From contig NZ_JAGF01000001.1 of NCBI RefSeq assembly GCF_000526515.1, positions 868,001 to 932,000 of the forward strand: a stretch of DNA of 64,000 bases, written 5' to 3'. The translations under genes were made by a program, and so were the position numbers. The notes beneath the pieces were generated by a model, which did not search any database, was not told the DNA's origin, and saw nothing but the letters and a program-made list of their open reading frames with translations. This DNA is from Cellulomonas sp. KRMCY2 (GTDB taxonomy: Bacteria > Actinomycetota > Actinomycetes > Actinomycetales > Cellulomonadaceae). Position 1 is the stretch's first letter; every line of letters starts with the position of its first letter. This document shows positions 25,710 to 34,028 of this stretch, one piece after another.

Positions 25710-26801
25710 TCACTGCAGCAGGACGGCTCCCGATCCCGGACGCACCGACAGCCCGACCAGGTCACCGACGGCCAGGCCGTCCGCCGACTCGCCGAGGAGG
25801 TCGGCGGTGATCAGGTCGTGCGTGGGGTGGTCGAGGGTCACGCGGGTGAGCGCGCCGAGGAACGACAGCCCGACCACCCGGGCGCCGCGGCCCACGACGG
25901 TGCGGCTGAGGCCGATCTGCTCGGGTCGGACGACCGCCGTGAGACCCGCCGCGGAGGCCGCCGTCGCAGTCTCGGCACGGCCCGCCGCGGTCTCGGCACG
26001 AGCCGCCGCAGTCTTGGTACCGGCGACCTCGACCGGCGACCCGAGCACGTGCCACACACCGTCGTTGCCCCGATCGGCCGGCAGCCGGTTCACCGTACCG
26101 ACGAAACCGGCGACGAAGGCGGACGCCGGCCGGCTGTAGAGCACCCGCGGCGGGTCGATCTGTTCCAGGACGCCGTCGCGCATGACCGCGACCCGATCGG
26201 CGACCGCCATCGCCTCGTGCTGGTCGTGGGTGACGAAGACAGTGGTGACGCCCACCTCCTGCTGCAGCCGGCGGATCTCGTCGCGCAGGTGCTCGCGGAC
26301 CTGGGCGTCCAGCGCCGAGAGCGGCTCGTCGAGCAGCAGCAGCCGTGGGGCGGTGGCGATCGCCCTGGCCAGCGCCACGCGCTGCTTCTGGCCGCCCGAC
26401 ATCTGGTGCGGGTACTTGGCGGCGTGCTTCTCCAGGCGGGTCACCGCCAGCAGCCGGTCGACGGTCGCGGCGATCTCGACCTTGCCCGCGCGGCGCACCC
26501 TGAGCCCGAACTCGATGTTCTGCCGTGCGGTGAGGTTCGGGAACAGGCTGTACTCCTGGAAGACCATGCCGAACCGCCGGCGCTGCGGCGGGACGGTCGT
26601 CACGTCGGACCCGTCGACCAGGATGCGTCCGGCGTCCGGCTGCTCGAACCCCGCCAGCAGGCGCAGCGCTGTCGTCTTGCCGCAGCCGGACGGGCCGAGC
26701 AGGCAGACCAGCTCGCCGGACTCGATCCGCAGGTGCAGGTCGGCGAGCGCGACGGTGCTGCCGAACTCCTTGCGCACGCCGGTCATCTCGATGGTGGCCA
26801 T
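25710..26801 (-). CDS. ABC transporter ATP-binding protein (PotA/FbpC-like)
   Basis: 363-residue nucleotide-binding subunit. Walker A GPSGCGKTT (residues 36-44), Q-loop VFQEYSLFP, signature MSGGQKQR, Walker B LLLLDEPLSALD, H-loop VTHDQHEA. A C-terminal TOBE-like domain (about 235-363) contains VRPEQIGLS, typical of spermidine, iron(III) or phosphonate importers. Its linker holds a low-complexity ARAETAAGRAETATAAS stretch encoded by a 21-bp repeat. It energises the two permeases encoded next, with which it shares strand and operon order. Substrate not determinable from sequence. Confidence 0.9.
   Translation of the reverse strand: MATIEMTGVRKEFGSTVALADLHLRIESGELVCLLGPSGCGKTTALRLLAGFEQPDAGRILVDGSDVTTVPPQRRRFGMVFQEYSLFPNLTARQNIEFGLRVRRAGKVEIAATVDRLLAVTRLEKHAAKYPHQMSGGQKQRVALARAIATAPRLLLLDEPLSALDAQVREHLRDEIRRLQQEVGVTTVFVTHDQHEAMAVADRVAVMRDGVLEQIDPPRVLYSRPASAFVAGFVGTVNRLPADRGNDGVWHVLGSPVEVAGTKTAAARAETAAGRAETATAASAAGLTAVVRPEQIGLSRTVVGRGARVVGLSFLGALTRVTLDHPTHDLITADLLGESADGLAVGDLVGLSVRPGSGAVLLQ
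25969..26031 (-). repeat. 21-bp in-frame tandem repeat inside the ABC ATPase linker
   Basis: Units begin at 25969 and 25990 (17 of 21 or better identical) with a decayed third from 26011. They encode the RAETAAG-type linker. In-frame and away from motifs, so likely harmless length variation. Confidence 0.6.
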
Positions 26802-26825
26802 GGTGATCCTTCCGGTTTCGGGACG

Positions 26826-27692
26826 TCAGATGCCGGGTGTGGCGACGCCCAGGCCGCGCCGCCGCAGCAGGTGGACCACGCCGCCCAGCGTGAGGGCGGT
26901 GAGCACCATGAGGGCGAGCGCCAGGGCCATGCCCGCCTGTGGCGCACCGCGCTGGTAGCTCACCAGGTAGGTCGGCAGCGTGTCCTTGAGCAGCAGCGAC
27001 GCGAAGGCGAACTCGCCCAGCACGAGCGCGCCGGTCAGCCCGCAGGCGGCGACGACCGATGCGCTCAGGTTGGGCGCCAGGACGCGCACGAGCACCGTCG
27101 ACCAGGACGCACCGAGGCTCCGGGCCGCCTCGACGAGGGTGCGGGCATGGATGCTCCGCAACCCGGCGTCCAGCGCCCGATAGGTGAACGGCATGGCCCA
27201 CAGCGCATAGAACGGGACGAGACTCAGCGGGCTGGCCAGGAACCACGGCGCGACCGCCCGGAAGGTCGCCGCGACGCCGACGACGAGCGCGATCGGTGGC
27301 ACGACCCAAGGCAGCAGGGTCACGCCGGCGAGCACGGCGCGCAGCCGCGGCACCCGGATCTCGGCGAGCACGGCCAGCGGGAGCAGGAGCGCGAGGTTGA
27401 GCACGATCGCGAGCCCGGCGAGCAGCAGGCTGACCCGGGCGGCCGCCCACAGGTCGGGCTCGGCCAGCGCCTCACCGAGGCGGGCCAGCGACCAGCCCGT
27501 GCCCAGCGTCGTCCGGTCGAGCAGGGCGACCGGGACGTTCTGGAACGCGAACCGGGCCATCGCCAGCTGCGGCACGGCGAAGAAGAGCCCGAGCGCGACG
27601 AGGTAGGTCCAGCGGAACCAGTGCACCGGTGAGCGGCGGACGGCGGGTCGGCGGGCCGTACCTCGACCCGCGGGGCGGTTCGGCACACTCAT
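26826..27692 (-). CDS. ABC transporter permease (PotC/FbpB-like, subunit 2)
   Basis: Six-helix inner-membrane permease of 288 residues. The EAA-type cytoplasmic loop is visible as EAARSLGASWSTVLVRVLAPNL, which docks with the ATP-binding subunit. The ATG at 27692 overlaps the TGA of the preceding permease gene (ATGA), supporting this start over an ATG at 27704. It is 24 nt upstream of the ATPase gene. Pairs with the next permease for PotBC-type import. Confidence 0.88.
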   Translation of the reverse strand: MSVPNRPAGRGTARRPAVRRSPVHWFRWTYLVALGLFFAVPQLAMARFAFQNVPVALLDRTTLGTGWSLARLGEALAEPDLWAAARVSLLLAGLAIVLNLALLLPLAVLAEIRVPRLRAVLAGVTLLPWVVPPIALVVGVAATFRAVAPWFLASPLSLVPFYALWAMPFTYRALDAGLRSIHARTLVEAARSLGASWSTVLVRVLAPNLSASVVAACGLTGALVLGEFAFASLLLKDTLPTYLVSYQRGAPQAGMALALALMVLTALTLGGVVHLLRRRGLGVATPGI

Positions 27693-28621
27693 CCGCGGGA
27701 CCATCGTGCGGCCCGGCGCTGCAGCAGGCCCATCAGCCCGAGGCCCGCCAGCAGAACCACGATGGTCCAGGTCACCAGCGCGTAGCCGAGGTCCTGCTCA
27801 CCGGTGATGACGTTGCCCTGCAGCACGAACCGGATCTGCAGCGGGACGATCTGCCCGCTCGCGTTCAGCACGTACGCCGTGGCGTAGGCGCTGAACGCGT
27901 TGACGAACAGCAGCAGCATCCCGCCGAGGGCCGACGGCGCCAGGATCGGCGCAGCCACGGTGCGCCAGTAGCGCACCGGCGAGGCACCCATGAGCGTGGC
28001 CGCCTCGCGCCAGGTGTCCCGCAGACCGGACACGGCCGGCATCACGACCAGGAACATCAGCGGCACCTGGAAGTACAGGTACACGATCGCCATCCCGGCC
28101 AGGGTGGACAGCGAGAACCCGGCACCGATGATGTCGATCCCCATGGCGGCGAGCGCCTTGGTCACGACGCCCTGCGTGCCGAGGGCCGCGACGAAGGCGA
28201 AGGCGAGCGGCACCCCGCCGAGCTGGGACGCGACCGAGCACCACGCATCGAGCGCCGGGCGCAGCCAGCGCGGACGGTCCATTCCGCGCACGGCGAGCGC
28301 GAGGAGCAGACCGAGGACCCCGCCGACCACGGCGGTCGTCGCGGACAGGCTCAGGGAGTTGCGGAACGCGCTGCGGTAGGGCCCGGAGATCGCGCGCAGC
28401 ACGGCGCTGAACCCTGGCTGCCCGTCCGGCGTCAGCGCGCTGACGACGACGCTGGCCGTCGGCCAGAGCAGGAACACGGCGACGAAGGCCAGGAACGGCG
28501 CGACGGCGAGCGCGGTGCCGCTCGGTCGGTGCGAGCGCAGCCAGGTCAGCAGCCCGACCGGCCCGGCGCCCACCTGGGACACCGGACCGGCCGCACCTGC
28601 GGCAAGGTCGAGACCTGTCAC
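27689..28621 (-). CDS. ABC transporter permease (PotB-like, subunit 1)
   Basis: 310 residues with about six membrane helices starting at FLAFVAVFLLWPTASVVVSAL. The cytoplasmic EAA loop reads EAATLMGASPVRYWRTVAAPIL. The GTG at 28621 overlaps the stop of the binding-protein gene (GTGA), so translation is coupled; longer versions would run into that gene. Works with the second permease and the ATPase downstream. Confidence 0.87.
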   Translation of the reverse strand: MTGLDLAAGAAGPVSQVGAGPVGLLTWLRSHRPSGTALAVAPFLAFVAVFLLWPTASVVVSALTPDGQPGFSAVLRAISGPYRSAFRNSLSLSATTAVVGGVLGLLLALAVRGMDRPRWLRPALDAWCSVASQLGGVPLAFAFVAALGTQGVVTKALAAMGIDIIGAGFSLSTLAGMAIVYLYFQVPLMFLVVMPAVSGLRDTWREAATLMGASPVRYWRTVAAPILAPSALGGMLLLFVNAFSAYATAYVLNASGQIVPLQIRFVLQGNVITGEQDLGYALVTWTIVVLLAGLGLMGLLQRRAARWSRG

Positions 28622-29757
28622 TTGTCGGCGACCAGCGGACCCCACTGCTCGGCCAGGACGGCCTTCGCAGTCTCGATCTGGGCCTGGCTCGGGAACTCGA
28701 TCGCCTCGATCGTGGCAGCGTCCGGCAGGTTCGCGGCCAGCTCGTCGTCGACCAGTCCGGCCTCGACCAGCGACGCGTAACGGGCCGGGATCGCGCCACC
28801 CTCGAGGTAGCCCAGAGCGCCGTCGTCCCCGACGACGTGCTCGAGCCACAGCCGCGCGGCGCACGGGTGCGGGGCGTCGGTGATCACGGACTGCGCGTAG
28901 TAGCCGGCGTACACGCCGTCGTCCGGCACGGTGACCTGGAGGTCGAACCCGGCGTCGTCGAGCACGGGCACGAGCGCCGGGAAGTTGTACGTCCAGTCGA
29001 GGGCGATCGGCACCTCGCCGGAGACCAGGGTGGCCTCGGTGACGTCGATCGACTGCAGGTTGCCCAGCGCCTTGAGCTCGGCGAAGTACTCGATGCCGGG
29101 CAGGATGTCGTCGAAGCTGCCGCCGTTGGCGAGCGATGCCGCCATGACGGCGGCGAAGGCCGCGCCGGCCTCGCGCGGGTCACCGTTGAGCGTGACCATC
29201 CCGCTGTACTGCGGCTCCGCGAGCTCGGCGAAGGTCGTCGGCGCGTCCGGCACCAGGGTCGTGTTGGTCGCGATCGACATCACGCCGTAGTAGGCCGCGA
29301 CCCAGCGCCCCTCGGGGTCCTTGAGGGCGTCCGGGATCTCGTCCCACACGACCGGCTCGTACGCCTCGGCGTAGCCCTCGTCGATCAGCTGCTGGGTGAA
29401 GGAGGCGCCGACGTCGACGACCTCGGGCATGTCCGCCTGGCCACGCAGGGTCGCGATCGCGGTGATCTCGTCCGCCGAGGACGCGTCCGGGCTGGCGACC
29501 TGGGCGTCGATCCCATAGGTGTCCCGGAACGAGGCGAGGATGCCGCCGTAGTTGGCCCAGGTGTCCGGCAGCGCGATCAGGTTCACCGACCCCTCGGTGG
29601 CGGCCGCGTCGGCGATCTCGTCGATCGTCGTGCCGCAGTCGACGCCTGCGGCGGCATCGGCCGTCGGGCTCGTGGTCGGACCTGGTGCGGGTGAGCTGCA
29701 GGCGGTCAGCGTGACCGCGGTCAGGACGAGCGGGGCGAACAGGCTCAGCTTGCGCAT
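28618..29757 (-). CDS. ABC transporter substrate-binding lipoprotein (PotD/iron-type)
   Basis: 379 residues. Signal peptide with a lipobox (LTLTAC; Cys near residue 20) gives a membrane-anchored extracytoplasmic receptor. The mature domain (LIALPDTWANYGGIL, SIATNTTLVPDAPTTFAELAEPQY, IALDWTYNFPAL) fits the type II periplasmic-binding proteins of polyamine, iron(III) or phosphonate importers. First gene of the minus-strand operon SBP-permease-permease-ATPase. AAGGGA precedes the ATG. Ligand unknown. Confidence 0.88.
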   Translation of the reverse strand: MRKLSLFAPLVLTAVTLTACSSPAPGPTTSPTADAAAGVDCGTTIDEIADAAATEGSVNLIALPDTWANYGGILASFRDTYGIDAQVASPDASSADEITAIATLRGQADMPEVVDVGASFTQQLIDEGYAEAYEPVVWDEIPDALKDPEGRWVAAYYGVMSIATNTTLVPDAPTTFAELAEPQYSGMVTLNGDPREAGAAFAAVMAASLANGGSFDDILPGIEYFAELKALGNLQSIDVTEATLVSGEVPIALDWTYNFPALVPVLDDAGFDLQVTVPDDGVYAGYYAQSVITDAPHPCAARLWLEHVVGDDGALGYLEGGAIPARYASLVEAGLVDDELAANLPDAATIEAIEFPSQAQIETAKAVLAEQWGPLVADK

Positions 29758-30069
29758 CGGTGTCCCTTGGTAGAAGGCACGCCGACCGGGGTTGTCGGCA
29801 CGGGACAGGTTGTACGCAGGCCAGGCGACGGCTCCGGGTGCACTCGGTGAACACCGAGGCCACGTCGGATGAAGAACCTCCCGCGCCGGGTCCGGGGACG
29901 GCCTCGACCCCCCGACCGGCTAGGCCAGATGGCGTCTTTACCGAATCGATGTGAACGTTGTCCATAGTTCGAAACAAAAATGTGCTAATCATGGACATCG
30001 ATATTCCGCCACAGGCGGCTGCGGCGACGACTCCCTGGCCGCAGGCGCACCAGAGGAAGAGGTTCGGGG
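29758..30069. other. Divergent intergenic region between two ABC importer operons (312 bp)
   Basis: This stretch holds no gene. It separates the PotD-like lipoprotein gene (minus) from the DppA-like gene (plus), so both promoters must lie here. Its right half (29935-30010) is notably AT-richer than the window and contains an inverted repeat (see the separate entry) and TTCGAA and ATCGAT palindromes. A -10-like TAATCA lies near 29986; a clean -35 was not found. Confidence 0.7.
29959..29997. promoter_or_regulatory. Inverted repeat TGTCCAT-N25-ATGGACA, candidate operator
   Basis: TGTCCAT at 29959-29965 is mirrored exactly by ATGGACA at 29991-29997, and the symmetry continues past one mismatch (GTTGTCCAT against ATGGACATC). 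Between the arms lie TTCGAA and an A-tract (ACAAAAA). The location, in the AT-rich core between divergent transporter operons, fits a regulator-binding site; the regulator is unknown. Confidence 0.4.
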
Positions 30070-31722
30070 ATGACATCCGTCTCCAGGTACGGCCGCCGCA
30101 CGCTGATCGCCACGGCCGGCATCGCAGTCACGGCACTGGCTCTCACCGCCTGCACCGGGGGCGGTGACAGCGAAGGCACCAGCGACACCGACGACACCAC
30201 GACCGGCGGGACCCTGACGATCGGGACCACCGACAAGATCACGACGATCGACCCCGCGGGCTCCTACGACAACGGCTCGTTCGCCGTCATGAACCAGGTC
30301 TTCCCGTTCCTGCTGAACACGCCGTACGGCAGCCCGGACGTCGAGCCGGACATCGCCGTGTCGGCGGAGTTCACCGCGCCGACCGAGTACACGGTCGTCC
30401 TCAAGGACGGGCTGACCTTCGCGAACGGCAACGAGCTCACCGCCTCGGACGTCAAGTTCACGTTCGACCGGCAGCTCGCGATCGCCGACCCGAACGGGCC
30501 GTCGTCGCTGCTGTACAACCTCGACAGCACCGAGGCGGTCGACGACACGACAGTCGTGTTCCACCTCAAGTCGGAGAACGACCAGGTCTTCCCGCAGATC
30601 CTGTCCAGCCCGGCCGGCCCGATCGTCGACGAGGACGTCTTCTCGGCCGACGCCCTGACCCCGGACGCCGACATCGTCGAGGGCAACGCGTTCGCCGGCC
30701 CGTATGTGATCACGAACTACGACATGAACAACCTCGTGTCGTACGTGGCCAACCCTGACTACCAGGGCCTGCTCGGCGCACCGAAGACCGAGACGATCAA
30801 CGTCAAGTACTACGCGGAGTCCTCCAACCTCAAGCTGGACATCCAGGAGGCGAACATCGACGTCGCGTTCCGGAGCCTGTCCGCGACCGACATCGAGGAC
30901 CTGCGGTCCGACGACGGCGTCAAGGTCGTCGACGGTCCCGGCGGCGAGATCCGGTACATCGTCTTCAACTTCGACACCCAGCCCTACGGAGCCGGGACCG
31001 CCGAGGCCGACCCGGCCAAGGCGCTGGCCGTCCGCCAGGCCGTCGCCGACCTGATCGACCGCGACGAGATCGCCGAGCAGGTCTACAAGGGCACCTTCAC
31101 GCCGCTGTACTCCTACGTCCCGGCGGGCCTGACCGGCGCGACCGAGGTCCTCAAGGACCTCTACGGCGACGGCACCGGTGGGCCGGACGCCGACAAGGCC
31201 GCGGGTCGGCTGGCGGATGCCGGTGTCACCACACCGGTCGAGCTGAGCCTGCAGTACTCGAACGACCACTACGGTCCGTCCTCAGGCGACGAGTACGCGC
31301 TGATCAAGGATCAGCTCGAGTCGACCGGCCTGTTCTCGGTCAACCTGCAGACCACCGAGTGGGTCCAGTACTCCAAGGACCGCAGCTCGGACGTCTACCC
31401 GGCCTACCAGCTCGGCTGGTTCCCGGACTACTCCGACGCCGACAACTACCTGACGCCGTTCTTCCTCAAGGAGAACTTCCTGGCGAACCACTACGACAAC
31501 CCGGCGGTCAACGACATGATCCTGCAGCAGGCGAGCACGCCCGACGCCGCAGAGCGGACCGGGCTGATCGAGGACATCCAGGCAGGTGTCGCCGCTGACC
31601 TGTCGACGGTGCCGTTCCTGCAGGGTGCCCAGGTGGCCGTCGTCGGACCGGACGTCTCGGGGGCCGAGGACACGCTCGACGCGTCCTTCAAGTTCCGCTA
31701 CGGCGCCCTGTCCAAGGGCTGA
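30070..31722 (+). CDS. ABC transporter substrate-binding lipoprotein (SBP_bac_5, peptide/dipeptide type)
   Basis: 550 residues, family-typical length. Tat-like RR and hydrophobic signal with lipobox LTAC (Cys near 27), then a family 5 solute-binding fold: DKITTIDPAGSYDNGSF, LKDGLTFANGNELTASDVKFTFDR, AFAGPYVITNYD, VRQAVADLIDRDEIA. Such receptors bind short peptides, nickel or oligosaccharides. It starts the Dpp-like operon and is followed by an 18-bp stem-loop before the permeases, as is common where the receptor is made in excess. Confidence 0.9.
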   Translation: MTSVSRYGRRTLIATAGIAVTALALTACTGGGDSEGTSDTDDTTTGGTLTIGTTDKITTIDPAGSYDNGSFAVMNQVFPFLLNTPYGSPDVEPDIAVSAEFTAPTEYTVVLKDGLTFANGNELTASDVKFTFDRQLAIADPNGPSSLLYNLDSTEAVDDTTVVFHLKSENDQVFPQILSSPAGPIVDEDVFSADALTPDADIVEGNAFAGPYVITNYDMNNLVSYVANPDYQGLLGAPKTETINVKYYAESSNLKLDIQEANIDVAFRSLSATDIEDLRSDDGVKVVDGPGGEIRYIVFNFDTQPYGAGTAEADPAKALAVRQAVADLIDRDEIAEQVYKGTFTPLYSYVPAGLTGATEVLKDLYGDGTGGPDADKAAGRLADAGVTTPVELSLQYSNDHYGPSSGDEYALIKDQLESTGLFSVNLQTTEWVQYSKDRSSDVYPAYQLGWFPDYSDADNYLTPFFLKENFLANHYDNPAVNDMILQQASTPDAAERTGLIEDIQAGVAADLSTVPFLQGAQVAVVGPDVSGAEDTLDASFKFRYGALSKG

Positions 31723-31738
31723 CCCGAACGGAACCGCA

Positions 31739-31781
31739 GGCTCCCGGTGGTCCGCCCGCTCGAGGCGGACCACCGGGAGCC
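31739..31781 (+). terminator. Perfect 18-bp stem-loop between receptor and permease genes
   Basis: The 18 nt at 31739-31756 (GGCTCCCGGTGGTCCGCC) are the exact reverse complement of 31764-31781, with a 7-nt loop CGCTCGA. No T-tract follows. Placed 17 nt after the binding-protein stop and 50 nt before the first permease, it would act as a partial terminator or as an RNA 3'-end stabiliser favouring receptor mRNA. Confidence 0.75.
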
Positions 31782-31831
31782 CCCGCGCGCGGGCAGGTCA
31801 CCAGGCCTGACCGCAGCCACGACGGAGAGAC

Positions 31832-32932
31832 ATGACCACCACGACGGACCTCACCGATACCGTGCCGGACACCGCACCCGACCCCGCACCCGCGCGACGA
31901 CGGCGCACCGGAGGCGGTCTCGGTCGCTACATCCTGATCCGGTTCATGCTCATCTTCCCGACGATCTTCATCCTGGTGACCACCGTCTTCGCCCTCATGC
32001 GCACGACCGGCGACCCGATCACCGCGGCGCTGGGCGGCCGTCTCACACCTGACCAGCTCGCCGAGCGGATCGCGGAGGCCGGCTACGACCGGCCGCTGCA
32101 CGTGCAGTACCTGGAGTACCTGGGCGGCATCCTGCACGGCGACTTCGGCACGACCCTCAGCGACCACCGGCTGGTCACCGAGGTCCTGACGACCTACGGC
32201 GCGGCGACCGTCGAGCTCGCCTTCTACGCCCTGGTGGTCGCCTTCGTCGTCGGCATCCCGCTCGGCCAGGTCGCTGCCTACTACCGCGACAAGGCCCCGG
32301 ACGCCGTCCTGCGGATCTTCGCGATCCTCTGCTACGCGACCCCCGTCTTCTTCTCCGGCCTGCTGTTCAAGCTCGTGTTCTCCCGTTGGCTCGGCTGGCT
32401 GCCGGTCGCCGGGCGCGCCTCGACCGGGACCGAGATCCAGATGCAGGGCCTCGACAACCCGACCGGCATCTACCTCATCGACGCCCTGCGCAGCGGGAAC
32501 GGCGAGATCATCTCCGACGTGCTGCAGCACGCCGTCCTGCCGGCCCTGGCTCTCGGCCTGCTCACCGGCGGGATCTTCCTGCGGCTGGTGCGCACGAACG
32601 TCATCGGGACCCTCGGCACGGGCTACATCGAGGCCGCCCGCTCGCGGGGGGTCTCCGAGTCCCGCCTGCTGCGCAAGCACGCGTACCGCCCCGCGCTCAT
32701 CCCGATCATCACGGTCATGGGCATGCAGATCGCGGTGCTGCTCGGCGGCGCGGTGCTGACCGAGTCGACCTTCGAGTGGAAGGGGCTCGGCTTCCAGCTC
32801 GCCGAGTACCTGCAGGCCCGGGACTTCGTGGCCGTGCAGGGTCTGGTCGCGATGCTCGCCGTGATCGTCGCCGTGACGAACTTCGTCGTCGACATCCTCG
32901 CCGCGCTGATCGACCCGAGGGTGAGGTATTGA
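31832..32932 (+). CDS. ABC transporter permease (DppB/OppB family)
   Basis: 366-residue membrane permease. A Pro/Arg-rich cytoplasmic N-terminus precedes the first helix (IRFMLIFPTIFILVTTVFAL). DRPLHVQYLEYLGGILHGDFGTT is the conserved periplasmic segment of the DppB family. The EAA loop reads IEAARSRGVSESRLLRKHAYR. About six helices in total. GGAGA sits upstream of the ATG. Forms the channel with the next gene product. Confidence 0.92.
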   Translation: MTTTTDLTDTVPDTAPDPAPARRRRTGGGLGRYILIRFMLIFPTIFILVTTVFALMRTTGDPITAALGGRLTPDQLAERIAEAGYDRPLHVQYLEYLGGILHGDFGTTLSDHRLVTEVLTTYGAATVELAFYALVVAFVVGIPLGQVAAYYRDKAPDAVLRIFAILCYATPVFFSGLLFKLVFSRWLGWLPVAGRASTGTEIQMQGLDNPTGIYLIDALRSGNGEIISDVLQHAVLPALALGLLTGGIFLRLVRTNVIGTLGTGYIEAARSRGVSESRLLRKHAYRPALIPIITVMGMQIAVLLGGAVLTESTFEWKGLGFQLAEYLQARDFVAVQGLVAMLAVIVAVTNFVVDILAALIDPRVRY

Positions 32933-32933
32933 C

Positions 32934-34028
32934 ATGACCGACGCCACGATCCCCGCCGGCGCCCCCGCGGTGCCGGAGCCGACTCCCCCGCCCGCGCCGC
33001 GCCCCCCGCGCTGGCAGCGCCTGCCCGTCGTGCGTCAGCTGCGCCAGAGCATCGGCCTGCAGCGCGGCATGCTCGTCGCCGGCCTCGTGCTGAGCGGGAT
33101 CTTCCTCCTGACAGCCCTGCTCGCCCCGCTGCTCGCGCCGTACGGCTTCGGCCAGCTGCGCAACGCCGACGGGCCGTTCGGGGCCCAGCTCCCACCGTCG
33201 GCCGGGCACCTGCTCGGCACGACCGTCGGCGGCTACGACGTGCTCTCCCGGGTGATCTGGGGCTCGCGCACCGCGCTGCTGGTGATCGTCGTCGCGGTCG
33301 CGCTGTCGATCGTCGCCGGCGTGCTGCTCGGCCTGGTCTCCGGCTACTTCGGCGGCTGGCTGGACCGGGTGCTCATCGTGATCGCCGACGCGGTCTACGC
33401 GTTCCCGTCCCTGCTGCTCGCGATCGTCATGGCGATCGTCATCAGCGGCGGCCAGTCGAGCCTGTACGGCGGCATCCTCGCGGCGGCGATCTCGATCACC
33501 GTGATCTTCATCCCGCAGTACTTCCGGGTGGTGCGCGCCGAGGTCGTCCGGATCAAGAACGAGGCGTTCGTCGAGTCCGCGCGGGTGATCGGCGCGGGGC
33601 ACATGCGGATCATGGTCCAGCACGTGCTGCGCAACGCGACCCGCACGCTGCCGCTGATCCTGACGCTGAACGCCTCCGAGGCCATCCTCACGCTCGCCGG
33701 CCTCGGCTTCCTCGGGTTCGGCATCGAGCCGACCGCGGCCGCCGAGTGGGGCTACGACCTGAACAAGGCGCTGTCGGACGTGACCAGCGGCATCTGGTGG
33801 ACCTCGATGTTCCCGGGCCTGGCCATCGTCCTGGTCGTGCTCGGCCTCACGCTCGTCGGCGAGAGCCTGAACGACCTCGCCGACCCGCGTCTGCGCAGCC
33901 GCCGTGCGGTCGCCAACGAGCCGCTCGAGGTCGGCGAGGTGCCGGTCGTGCCGGGCGGCCCGATCAGCGCCGGACCTGCGGGGTTCGGCGGACTCGAAGA
34001 GCCCGACCCCACGGGAGGGGCCCGATGA
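32934..34028 (+). CDS. ABC transporter permease (DppC/OppC family)
   Basis: 364 residues. N-terminal OppC-type segment and helix (MLVAGLVLSGIFLLTALLAPLLAPYG), HLLGTTVGGYDVLSRVIWGSRTAL (the conserved HxLGTDxxGRDVLSR box with GG in place of GR), and EAA loop VESARVIGAGHMRIMVQHVL. Starts 1 nt after the DppB-like stop and overlaps the ATPase gene by 4 nt. A C-terminal Pro/Gly-rich tail of about 40 residues extends beyond the usual end. Confidence 0.92.
   Translation: MTDATIPAGAPAVPEPTPPPAPRPPRWQRLPVVRQLRQSIGLQRGMLVAGLVLSGIFLLTALLAPLLAPYGFGQLRNADGPFGAQLPPSAGHLLGTTVGGYDVLSRVIWGSRTALLVIVVAVALSIVAGVLLGLVSGYFGGWLDRVLIVIADAVYAFPSLLLAIVMAIVISGGQSSLYGGILAAAISITVIFIPQYFRVVRAEVVRIKNEAFVESARVIGAGHMRIMVQHVLRNATRTLPLILTLNASEAILTLAGLGFLGFGIEPTAAAEWGYDLNKALSDVTSGIWWTSMFPGLAIVLVVLGLTLVGESLNDLADPRLRSRRAVANEPLEVGEVPVVPGGPISAGPAGFGGLEEPDPTGGAR

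Noticed and set aside
25762-27450. 562-codon frame antisense/alternate over the ABC ATPase and permease
   Set aside because: Low-complexity Arg/Ala/Pro translation; the true frames have Walker motifs and membrane helices.
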